Shown here piece after piece: positions 1 through 6,099 of a stretch of DNA of 10,584 bases (position 1 is the stretch's first letter; the number at the start of each line of letters is the position of its first letter). The notes beneath the pieces were generated by a model. The model was given only the letters and a program-made list of their open reading frames with translations. It ran no database searches and was not told the origin of the DNA. The translations under genes and the position numbers were made by a program. Where the stretch lies: contig JAFVTZ010000104.1 of the NCBI GenBank assembly GCA_017502965.1, positions 1 to 10,584 on the forward strand. Reading direction: 5' to 3'. This DNA is from Clostridia bacterium (GTDB lineage Bacteria; Bacillota; Clostridia; Oscillospirales; Acutalibacteraceae).

Positions 1-1143
1 AACAAAAGAATTTCGGTAACACCAATTGCTATGGTAGCAGCAGCTTCTGGCGGTGACCCTGTTTTATATGCAAAGGCTTTGCAAAAAGCGGCAGATGCCA
101 CAGGGGTGAACTTTATCGGCGGATATTCCGCTTTGGTACATAAAGGTTTTTCTGCAGGTGACGAAGCATTAATCCGCTCTATTCCCGAAGCCCTTTCAGT
201 TACAAATAATATCTGCTCGTCGGTAAATATCGGCTCTACAAAGGCAGGCATCAATATGGATGCGGTAAAACTTATGGGGCAGATAGTCAGAGAAACCGCA
301 GAAATCACTGCTGACCGCGACTGTATCGGTTGCGCAAAACTGGTGGTTTTCTGCAATGCAGTTGAGGATAATCCCTTTATGGCAGGTGCCTTCCACGGTG
401 TAGGAGAGCCCGACTGTGTAGTTCATGTTGGTGTTTCGGGTCCCGGTGTTGTTCAGGCTGCACTCAAAAAATGCCCTGACGGAGATTTAGGTCAACTTGC
501 AGAAATCATAAAGCGCACCGCTTTCAAAATAACCCGAATGGGTCAACTTGTCGGCACAGAGGCTTCCCGCCGTTTGGATGTTCCTTTCGGCATTGTGGAC
601 CTTTCTTTAGCACCCACACCTGCTGTAGGCGACTCGGTTGCTCATATTTTAGAAGAAATGGGACTCCAGACCTGCGGCACTCACGGCACAACCGCCGCTC
701 TTGCTATGCTTAACGATGCGGTCAAAAAAGGTGGAGTTATGGCGTCATCATACGTAGGCGGACTTTCGGGTGCATTTATCCCTGTTTCCGAAGATGCTGG
801 AATGATAGCCGCCGCAAAATCGGGAGACCTTGAACTTTCAAAGTTAGAGGCTATGACCGCCGTTTGCTCTGTAGGACTTGATATGATAGCAATTCCCGGC
901 GAAACTCCCGCAGAAGTTATTTCAGGAATTATTGCGGACGAAGCGGCAATAGGTATGGTAAACTCTAAAACCACAGCAGTAAGAGTTATTCCCGCAATCG
1001 GCAAAAAAGCGGGTGAAATGCTTGAATTCGGCGGACTCTTAGGTTCAGGACCTATAATGAAAGTAAACCTCACAAAATCCCCCAAAAAGTTTATTGACCG
1101 TGCAGGCAGAATCCCCGCTCCCCTGCAAAGTCTTAAAAACTGA
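1..1143 (+). CDS. UPF0210 / PFL-like (DUF711) family protein, 5' end outside window
   Basis: Conserved protein of unknown biochemical function. The open frame runs in from base 1, reading NKRISVTPIAM before the first ATG at 31, and that stretch matches the family, so the gene starts upstream and the ATG at 31 is internal. About 380 residues are visible. Family members are about 450 aa, so roughly 70 N-terminal residues are missing. Hallmarks visible are AVEDNPFMAGAFHGVGEPD followed by HVGVSGPGVV, then LVGTEASRRLDVPFGIVDLSLAPTPAVGDSV in pieces, and a C-terminal ALNDAVKKGG/SSYVGGLSGAFIPVSEDAGM region. The PFL label reflects a fold resemblance to glycyl radical enzymes; no glycyl-radical motif is evident here. 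In many Firmicutes a small ACT-domain protein (UPF0237) precedes this gene; that region is outside the window. A lipoprotein gene follows after 29 nt with no terminator between, so they may share a transcript. Confidence 0.93.
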   Translation, partial: NKRISVTPIAMVAAASGGDPVLYAKALQKAADATGVNFIGGYSALVHKGFSAGDEALIRSIPEALSVTNNICSSVNIGSTKAGINMDAVKLMGQIVRETAEITADRDCIGCAKLVVFCNAVEDNPFMAGAFHGVGEPDCVVHVGVSGPGVVQAALKKCPDGDLGQLAEIIKRTAFKITRMGQLVGTEASRRLDVPFGIVDLSLAPTPAVGDSVAHILEEMGLQTCGTHGTTAALAMLNDAVKKGGVMASSYVGGLSGAFIPVSEDAGMIAAAKSGDLELSKLEAMTAVCSVGLDMIAIPGETPAEVISGIIADEAAIGMVNSKTTAVRVIPAIGKKAGEMLEFGGLLGSGPIMKVNLTKSPKKFIDRAGRIPAPLQSLKN

Positions 1144-1172
1144 TATTTTATTAAAAAAGAGGAGAGAAATTT

Positions 1173-1991
1173 ATGAAAAAGAATTTTAAAATACTTGCGC
1201 TTTTAGTGGCGGCAATACTTATTTGTACCTGCTTTACCGCTTGCAAAAAATCTGATAAAGATTCCGTTTCAGATCCTGATGTAAGCACTGTAACCTCAGA
1301 TATATCAAAGCCTGATACTTCTTCCGAAACGGATACATCAAGCGATGAAACCGTAACCGCTTCTGAGCCTGAAACATCTTCTTCCGAACCTACAACATCT
1401 TCAGAAAAGCCTGTTTCTTCCACTCCTTCGTCATCAAAACCCGCACCTTCCACCCCTTCTTCGACACCGAAGCCCTCAACCACACCTTCAACACCTCAGA
1501 CTCCTGCTAAAAAGACCCCTAAAGAACTTATTATCGGTAAATGGAAAGGTCTTTACGATTTTGCTCCGGCATTTGCAGAAATCGGATACGATTTAGGTAC
1601 CAATAGCAAAGTAGCGGTAACTATGGAATTTACAACCAGTGGTTCGTACATAACATCTTTGGATTCTGTTGCTTTCAAGAATCTTCTCAGACCCGCTATA
1701 CAGCAAGAAATCAATAATGATATTGCCGCAAGCGGTATGTCTCCCGATGAATACGACCAAGCATTTATTGAAAATAGCGGTATGTCCGTATCAGAATACA
1801 TAGAAGAAGTTTTAACCATTTTCGACCAAGGTTGGAATGCTATTACTGAATATAAATTTGCATCAGATACGCTGTTGATTAAAGATACCGAAAGCGGTGC
1901 TTTTGTTGAATGTGAATACGAATTTACAAATGACAATACACTCATTACTATAGACGGTGAAAACCGCACAACATACACAAGAGTTTCATAG
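1173..1991 (+). CDS. Secreted lipoprotein with Ser/Thr/Pro/Glu-rich linker and a C-terminal lipocalin-like domain of unknown function
   Basis: A 272-residue lipoprotein that I cannot assign to a named family. Residues 1-24 are a lipoprotein signal peptide: basic MKKNFK, a hydrophobic core, then the lipobox FTAC with C24 as the lipidated cysteine. Residues about 27-117 are a low-complexity spacer, first acidic and Ser/Thr-rich, then Pro/Ser/Thr-rich, as expected for a stalk crossing the cell wall. Residues about 119-272 form a compact domain beginning LIIGKWKG and ending in alternating beta-type segments (EYKFASDTLLIKD, CEYEFTNDNTLITIDG). This resembles the small lipocalin-like domains of Clostridia lipoproteins; that is inference from pattern only. 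Two SGMS..EY units occur at residues about 187-193 and 203-209. The ribosome site GAGGAG (1159-1164) lies 8 nt before the ATG and fixes the start. The azlC gene follows after a hairpin. Confidence 0.85.
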   Translation: MKKNFKILALLVAAILICTCFTACKKSDKDSVSDPDVSTVTSDISKPDTSSETDTSSDETVTASEPETSSSEPTTSSEKPVSSTPSSSKPAPSTPSSTPKPSTTPSTPQTPAKKTPKELIIGKWKGLYDFAPAFAEIGYDLGTNSKVAVTMEFTTSGSYITSLDSVAFKNLLRPAIQQEINNDIAASGMSPDEYDQAFIENSGMSVSEYIEEVLTIFDQGWNAITEYKFASDTLLIKDTESGAFVECEYEFTNDNTLITIDGENRTTYTRVS

Positions 1992-1996
1992 TGAAC

Positions 1997-2026
1997 AGGG
2001 CTGTTTCGCGAAAGCGGAGCAGCCCT
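1997..2026 (+). terminator. 13-bp GNRA-capped hairpin between the lipoprotein gene and azlC (terminator-like, no U-tract)
   Basis: A stem pairs 1997-2009 with 2014-2026 around a GAAA tetraloop closed by C-G. Two of the 13 pairs are G-U wobbles that exist only in the rightward transcript, because the opposite strand would carry A-C mismatches. The hairpin starts 6 nt after the lipoprotein stop and ends just before the azlC ribosome site. It is followed by TTAAAAAA, not a run of T, so it is at best a weak intrinsic terminator. It could equally be an mRNA-stabilising or processing element between two cotranscribed genes. Confidence 0.6.
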
Positions 2027-2042
2027 TAAAAAAGGTGATTTA

Positions 2043-2768
2043 ATGAATCAGAATTCAAAATGGTATAAAAAAGGACTGCGTGACGGTATTCCAATAGCAC
2101 TGGGTTATTTTGCAGTTTCTTTCACATTGGGTATTGTTGCAAAAAATGCAGGACTTTCGGCTTTTCAGGCAATACTTGCCGCCGCTCTTACAAATGCATC
2201 AGCAGGCGGATATGCAGGTTTTACCCTGATTTCGGAAAACGCCTCTTTTCTTGAGATGGCTATAACCCAGTTTATCGTTAATGCAAGATATCTGCTTATG
2301 GCGGCAGCTCTCAGTCAGAAACTTGCCCCTAAAACCTCCACGCTTCACCGCTCGCTTATTGCATTTGATGTGACTGACGAGATTTTCGGCATTTCAATAG
2401 GTGTCAAGGGTACACTCAACCCGTTTTATAATTACGGCGCTATGACAGTTTCGATACCCTGTTGGGCGGCGGGCACAGGACTTGGTGTTTTGATGGGTAA
2501 TATTTTGCCTCAAAGTCTTGTAAGTGCTTTGAGCGTCGGGCTTTACGGTATGTTTCTTGCAATAATTATCCCCCCTGCACGGAAAAACAAGGTTATTGCA
2601 GGTCTTGTTATAATCTCAATGGCGCTGAGTTTTGCTTTTTCAAAACTACCCCTTATAAGCGGAATTTCTTCCGGAATGAGAATAATAATTCTGACCGTTT
2701 TAATTTCACTTGCGGCGGCAGTTTTATTCCCTGTGAAAGATGAGGAGCAGAGTACCGATGAACTATAA
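2043..2768 (+). CDS. azlC: AzlC family branched-chain amino acid exporter, large subunit
   Basis: Polytopic inner-membrane permease of 241 aa, the usual AzlC size. AzlC works with the small AzlD subunit to export branched-chain amino acids; loss of control of the Bacillus subtilis pair gives 4-azaleucine resistance. Family features visible are the N-terminal GIPIALGYFAVSFTLGIVAK segment, the ALTNASAGGYAGF loop, and the FLEMAITQFIVNARYLLMAA stretch. Further hydrophobic segments follow (about 133-155, 158-178, 184-204, 208-230). The start is set by AAAGGTGAT (2031-2039) just before the ATG. The last 11 nt overlap the start of azlD, so the two are translationally coupled. No amino-acid-responsive leader or regulator gene is visible; the 51 nt upstream hold only the hairpin and the ribosome site. 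Confidence 0.93.
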   Translation: MNQNSKWYKKGLRDGIPIALGYFAVSFTLGIVAKNAGLSAFQAILAAALTNASAGGYAGFTLISENASFLEMAITQFIVNARYLLMAAALSQKLAPKTSTLHRSLIAFDVTDEIFGISIGVKGTLNPFYNYGAMTVSIPCWAAGTGLGVLMGNILPQSLVSALSVGLYGMFLAIIIPPARKNKVIAGLVIISMALSFAFSKLPLISGISSGMRIIILTVLISLAAAVLFPVKDEEQSTDEL

Positions 2769-3066
2769 AGTATACATATATATTTTTGTTATGGCGGCGG
2801 TAATTTATCTTATAAGACTTTTGCCGCTCACCCTTATCCGCAAAAAGATAACCAACAAAACATTCAAATCTTTTCTTTTTTATGTGCCTTATGTAACCCT
2901 TGCAGTTATGACTTTCCCTGCAATTTTAGAGGCTACAGACAGCGTATGGTCGGGACTTGCAGCCCTCATAGCAGGAATACTGCTCTCTTATTTCGGAGTA
3001 AGCCTTTTCGGGGTTGCAGTATGCTCCTGCGCAGTGGTGTTTGTTATTGAACTTATTATTGTTTAG
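2758..3066 (+). CDS. azlD: AzlD family branched-chain amino acid exporter, small subunit
   Basis: Small membrane protein of 102 aa that partners AzlC in branched-chain amino acid export. The sequence has about four hydrophobic helices and the AzlD-type opening YIFVMAAVIYLIRLLPLTL, followed by FLFYVPYVTLAVMTFPAILE, which is the conserved core of the family. I chose the ATG at 2758 over the in-frame ATG at 2740. AGGAG at 2743-2747 sits 10 nt before 2758 but lies downstream of 2740, and the family normally begins close to the first helix. The gene overlaps the azlC end by 11 nt. The stop is followed by a hairpin at 3088-3110 that separates it from the convergent degV-family gene. Confidence 0.92.
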   Translation: MNYKVYIYIFVMAAVIYLIRLLPLTLIRKKITNKTFKSFLFYVPYVTLAVMTFPAILEATDSVWSGLAALIAGILLSYFGVSLFGVAVCSCAVVFVIELIIV

Positions 3067-3087
3067 CAGAGTGCCTTTAAACAACAA

Positions 3088-3110
3088 AAGCCGCCTTTAA
3101 AAGGCGGCTT
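3088..3110 (-). terminator. Intrinsic terminator between convergent azlD and degV-family genes, probably bidirectional
   Basis: A perfect 10-bp stem AAGCCGCCTT / AAGGCGGCTT has a 3-nt loop. Read leftwards it is followed by TTTTGTTGTTT, a good U-rich tail, so it is a convincing terminator for the degV-family gene, whose stop is 10 nt before the stem. Read rightwards it is followed only by TTAAACTAAAATT, so termination of the azlCD transcript is less certain. The position between two converging genes fits a shared terminator. Confidence 0.85.
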
Positions 3111-3119
3111 AAACTAAAA

Positions 3120-3989
3120 TTATCTTTCTTTTCCTATAAAGAATACTGCGAGTGTTCCGGGTCCTGCGTGAGCGGCGATTACGGGGTCGATAAGGTTATA
3201 AACTATATTTTTAACACCGTAGCGTTTTTTGATTTCGTCTCCCACCTTCTGCGCTTCATCCTCACAGTCACCGTGAACAATGAATATATCCTGATTTGCG
3301 ATATCCTCGCCTCTTTCATCAAGAGAAGAAACCAATGCTTCAAGTGCGGCTGCTCTTCCTCTTACTTTTCCTGTTACGTAAAGTTTACCGTCATTTGCAA
3401 CATGGAGCATAGGCTTTATTCCGAGCAAAGTGCCGAAAACAGCGCTTGTACCCGAAAGACGGCCGCCGCGTTTCAAGAAGAACAAATCTCCTATAGTAAA
3501 CACATGGCATATTTTAAGTTTGTTTTGCTCAACCCAACTTGCCACCTCTTCAATAGACTTGCCCTCCGCTTTGAGTTTTGCGGCATAATGCACAGCCATT
3601 CCCTCACCTAAAGCGGCACAAAGGGTATCAACAACTATTATTTTGCGGTCGGGATACATTTCCTTGTAATCCTCAGCCGCAAGCACAATATTCTGATAAG
3701 TACCCGAAAGTCCCGAAGAAAAAGCCAGAATAAGTACATCTTCTCCGTTTTCGAGAATTGCTGGGATAACCTTATCGCAGTCCTCACGCGAAGCCAGAGA
3801 AGTAGTTATCATTGCCTGTTCTCTGAGAAGACGGTATGTTTCGGCATAGTCGGTTTTCATACCCTTCACATAACTGTCATATTCTTTATCTTCAATACGG
3901 TATTTAAGAGAAATAATTTCCACGCCGTAATTTTCAATTTGTTCATCAGTAAGATTTGCACAGGAATCTGTAACTATTTTATAACTCAT
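3120..3989 (-). CDS. DegV family fatty-acid-binding protein
   Basis: Cytosolic lipid-binding protein of 289 aa, typical of the family. Many Bacillota proteins of this fold (FakB is the characterised type) present a bound fatty acid to the kinase FakA for phosphorylation. Features seen are DSCANLT at 8-14, a TTSLAS segment at 62-67, SSGLSGTYQN at 91-100, DLFFLKRGGRLSG at 168-180, and the C-terminal DPVIAAHAGPGTLAVFF. The strong site AAAGGAG (3997-4003) lies 7 nt before the ATG. It is the last gene of the leftward set but is separated from the ABC-F gene by 159 nt containing a terminator and AT-rich promoter-like sequence, so it is probably its own transcription unit. No fakA or other lipid gene is nearby, so a true FakB role is only inferred. 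I leave out a symbol because degV/fakB cannot be distinguished here. Confidence 0.93.
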   Translation of the reverse strand: MSYKIVTDSCANLTDEQIENYGVEIISLKYRIEDKEYDSYVKGMKTDYAETYRLLREQAMITTSLASREDCDKVIPAILENGEDVLILAFSSGLSGTYQNIVLAAEDYKEMYPDRKIIVVDTLCAALGEGMAVHYAAKLKAEGKSIEEVASWVEQNKLKICHVFTIGDLFFLKRGGRLSGTSAVFGTLLGIKPMLHVANDGKLYVTGKVRGRAAALEALVSSLDERGEDIANQDIFIVHGDCEDEAQKVGDEIKKRYGVKNIVYNLIDPVIAAHAGPGTLAVFFIGKER

Positions 3990-4019
3990 AAAAATACTCC
4001 TTTGTAATATGTCAAAAAC

Positions 4020-4048
4020 ATTATAATCATTATAAAGTATTGAATAAA
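4020..4048 (-). promoter_or_regulatory. Possible promoter of the degV-family gene, overlapping a short palindrome
   Basis: On the leftward strand two TATAAT hexamers (4020-4025 and 4029-4034) lie inside a perfect 15-bp palindrome TTATAATCATTATAA at 4021-4035. For the proximal TATAAT a 17-nt spacer leads to TTTATT (4043-4048), only a 3/6 match to the -35 consensus. The distance to the start codon (about 30 nt) is plausible. The palindrome could be an operator or just AT-rich coincidence. Confidence 0.35.
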
Positions 4049-4089
4049 AAAACTCACCCTAAACCTTACATTTAAAATTCCACCTATAA

Positions 4090-4147
4090 AAACACAGCAG
4101 TAGAGTCGAAAAACTCGACTCTACCGCCGGTAGAATCCCTTGTGTTT
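4090..4147 (-). terminator. Probable intrinsic terminator after the ABC-F gene, with overlapping alternative hairpin
   Basis: A perfect 10-bp stem pairs 4100-4109 with 4115-4124 around a 5-nt loop. Read leftwards, the run TTTTT (4088-4092) begins 7 nt past the stem, so this is a moderate terminator for the ABC-F gene ending at 4149. A second, shorter hairpin (CTACC/GGTAG, 4121-4133) shares four bases with the first, so both cannot form fully at once. An outer 7-bp pairing, AAACACA at 4090-4096 with TGTGTTT at 4141-4147, could enclose both. Confidence 0.6.
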
Positions 4148-4148
4148 A

Positions 4149-6050
4149 TCAGGGTTTGCAGGTGCTCTCTTCTTCACAAAGACGTTCCCATTCATCCATT
4201 GTGACCTGCAATTCATATTCAATTTCTTCCTGTTCTTTTTGAAGTTCTGACAGTTTTATATAGTCTGCAAGATTATCTTCAAGGGTAAGTTCGGTCATAA
4301 TTCCTGCAAGTTTTTCTTCTAAAAGTGCAATTTTTTCTTCCGTCTTAGCTATTGCCCTTTGCCGTTTTGCTTTTTCTTTTGCAGGGGTGGTATATGTCTT
4401 TTTAACCTTTTCGGTTTTTTCGGCTTTTTGCTCCGTTACAGTATTATTTTTCTTCATTTCAAGGTACTGTTCATACCCGTAAGGATAAAGATTCACACCA
4501 TCCTTTTCAAATGACAGCACACTTTTTGCTATCTGCTTTATAAAATAACGGTCGTGAGATACAAAAAGCACCGTTCCCGAATAAGAATTCAGCATTTCTT
4601 CAAGAGTCTCTTTGCCGATAATATCAAGATGGTTTGTAGGCTCATCAAGGATAAGAAAATTCGGTTTACTGCAAAGAATTTTACAAAGAGCAAGCCTCAC
4701 TCTTTCTCCGCCGGACAGCATACTGACAGTTTTGAAAACATCTTCTCCGCTGAATAAAAACGCTCCTAAAACACTTCGGGCTTCATAATCTGTAAAATGA
4801 GGGTAAACACTCATAAAATCGTCAAGAACTGTGTTATCACTCACATATTGTGCCATCTGCTGGTCAAAATATCCCACAGTTGCCCTCGGAGCAAACTTAA
4901 ACTCACCCGAAAGCGGTCCTACTTTTCCCATCAGAGTGCGGATAAAGGTGGATTTCCCGAGCCCGTTTGAGCCAATAATTCCTATTCTGTCACCCTTTTT
5001 GATTTCAAGGCTTACTGTTGACAAAACCTTATCATAACCTATTTCAAGCGATTTTACCGAAAGCATGTCCTTAACACCTGTGTCGGCAGGGTCGAAATTA
5101 AAGCGGAATTTCCTGTTATCGGCACTTTCAGGGGCATCTATCAGTTCCATACGGTCTATTTGTTTCAGTTTCGACTGCACCATAGCCGCCTTTGTAGCCT
5201 TATATCTGAACCTTTCGGCAAGTTCCTCAAGCCTTGCGATTTCCTTTTGCTGAGCCTCGTAATCCTTTGCCTGCTGTTCGCTCAGCACTTTTTTAGCCTC
5301 AACAAACTGAGTATAATTACCTATATATCTGCGGGTTTTTCCACGTTCTATCTCATAAACCGTTGTTGCAACATTGTCTAAAAACATTCTATCATGTGAT
5401 ACAACAACAAACGCTTTTTTATATTCTTTTAAATAATCTTCGAGCCACAAAGTTGCCTCTATATCAAGGTGGTTTGTGGGCTCGTCCAGAAGCAGAATAT
5501 CAGGTTTTGAAAGAAGCAGTTTCAAAAAGGCAATTTTTGTCCGCTGACCGCCTGAAAATTCATAAAGCGGTCTTTTTTTCTGCTCATCATCAAACCCGAA
5601 ATGCTTTATTGCGCCCTCATATTCCTTTTCAAAATAAAAACCGCCGAGATTGGTAAAAGTATCAAGCAGATTTGTATAGCGGGCAATATTTTCCTGTGAT
5701 TGGTCGGTTTCCATTTTAAGTTGCGCCAAATCGAGTTTTTCTTTGATTTCAAGTATATCGCTGTAGGCACTGCGGATTTCCTCTACCATGGAAACGGTAT
5801 CGTCTTTAAAGGTTATCTGCGAGAGAACACCTATCTTGGGAGTACCCGAAACGGCAAAAAAACTGTCAGCATCGCTGTCAAGTTTTGTTATGGAATACTC
5901 CCCTGCAATCAATTTCAACAGGGTAGTTTTTCCGCACCCGTTACGACCCACAACCGCAATACGGCTGTTATCGTTTATTTCAAAATTTATGTTTTTAAGT
6001 ATTGCTTCACCCGAAAGTTCCACAACGCCGTTCTGAATTTTAAGTTGCAT
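4149..6050 (-). CDS. ABC-F family ATPase (YdiF-type), ribosome-associated
   Basis: Soluble protein of 633 aa with two ABC ATPase domains and no membrane segment, the ABC-F layout. Characterised ABC-F proteins bind the ribosomal E site and either rescue stalled ribosomes or protect them from antibiotics. Domain 1 has Walker A GRNGCGKT (35-42), signature FSGGQ (165-169), Walker B LLLDEPTNHLD (186-196) and switch SHD (218-220). Domain 2 has GSNGLGKS (360-367), LSGGE (445-449), FLILDEPTNHLD (465-476) and SHD (498-500). The inter-domain linker (about 240-320) is charged and helical, and residues about 540-630 form a Lys/Glu-rich coiled-coil tail as in YdiF/Uup. Length and tail resemble Bacillus YdiF (about 640 aa) more than antibiotic-resistance ABC-Fs, so housekeeping translation support is the better inference. 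AGGTGG lies 4 nt before the ATG. A terminator-like hairpin precedes it, so readthrough or an unseen promoter is needed. Confidence 0.93.
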   Translation of the reverse strand: MQLKIQNGVVELSGEAILKNINFEINDNSRIAVVGRNGCGKTTLLKLIAGEYSITKLDSDADSFFAVSGTPKIGVLSQITFKDDTVSMVEEIRSAYSDILEIKEKLDLAQLKMETDQSQENIARYTNLLDTFTNLGGFYFEKEYEGAIKHFGFDDEQKKRPLYEFSGGQRTKIAFLKLLLSKPDILLLDEPTNHLDIEATLWLEDYLKEYKKAFVVVSHDRMFLDNVATTVYEIERGKTRRYIGNYTQFVEAKKVLSEQQAKDYEAQQKEIARLEELAERFRYKATKAAMVQSKLKQIDRMELIDAPESADNRKFRFNFDPADTGVKDMLSVKSLEIGYDKVLSTVSLEIKKGDRIGIIGSNGLGKSTFIRTLMGKVGPLSGEFKFAPRATVGYFDQQMAQYVSDNTVLDDFMSVYPHFTDYEARSVLGAFLFSGEDVFKTVSMLSGGERVRLALCKILCSKPNFLILDEPTNHLDIIGKETLEEMLNSYSGTVLFVSHDRYFIKQIAKSVLSFEKDGVNLYPYGYEQYLEMKKNNTVTEQKAEKTEKVKKTYTTPAKEKAKRQRAIAKTEEKIALLEEKLAGIMTELTLEDNLADYIKLSELQKEQEEIEYELQVTMDEWERLCEEESTCKP

Positions 6051-6076
6051 AAAACCACCTGCCTTTTAAAAGATTA

Positions 6077-6095
6077 AGGCGGCATAATGCCGCCT
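6077..6095 (-). terminator. Intrinsic terminator after the FKBP lipoprotein gene
   Basis: A perfect 8-bp stem AGGCGGCA / TGCCGCCT has a 3-nt loop. Read leftwards it is followed by TAATCTTTT, a modest T-rich tail, and it sits 4 nt beyond the lipoprotein stop (6100). The ABC-F start is only 26 nt further on, so termination here is probably partial unless a promoter overlaps. It shares its GCCGCC/GGCGGC core with the hairpin at 3088-3110. Confidence 0.7.
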
Positions 6096-6099
6096 GTTA

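Noticed and set aside
31..33. ATG at 31 as the true start of the UPF0210 gene
   Set aside because: The frame is open to base 1, and NKRISVTPIA before it matches the family; no ribosome site precedes the ATG.
681..1483. Leftward open frames opposite the UPF0210 gene and the lipoprotein stalk (681-1085, 1151-1483)
   Set aside because: They are antisense shadows. The Val/Ser/Glu-rich composition of the second mirrors the Ser/Thr/Pro codons of the stalk, and neither has a ribosome site or a recognisable domain.
2740..2757. Upstream ATG at 2740 as the azlD start
   Set aside because: The AGGAG at 2743-2747 lies downstream of it and is placed for the ATG at 2758; the six extra residues are not typical of AzlD.
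4010..4015. Perfect TTGACA (leftward) as a -35 box for the degV-family gene
   Set aside because: A 17-nt spacer would place the -10 on the start codon, with no TATAAT-like sequence there, so it cannot drive this gene.
3990..4148. Small RNA or riboswitch in the gap between degV-family and ABC-F genes
   Set aside because: Only a terminator-like hairpin and AT-rich promoter-like sequence are visible; there is no recognisable riboswitch core.
4554..4757. ABC-F gene as an antibiotic-resistance determinant
   Set aside because: Its length, long coiled-coil C-terminus and housekeeping neighbours resemble YdiF/Uup-type proteins; nothing in the sequence marks it as a resistance ABC-F, and there is no leader-peptide attenuator before it.
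5363..6077. Rightward open frames opposite the ABC-F gene
   Set aside because: They overlap a confidently assigned gene throughout, have no recognisable motifs and no supporting ribosome sites.
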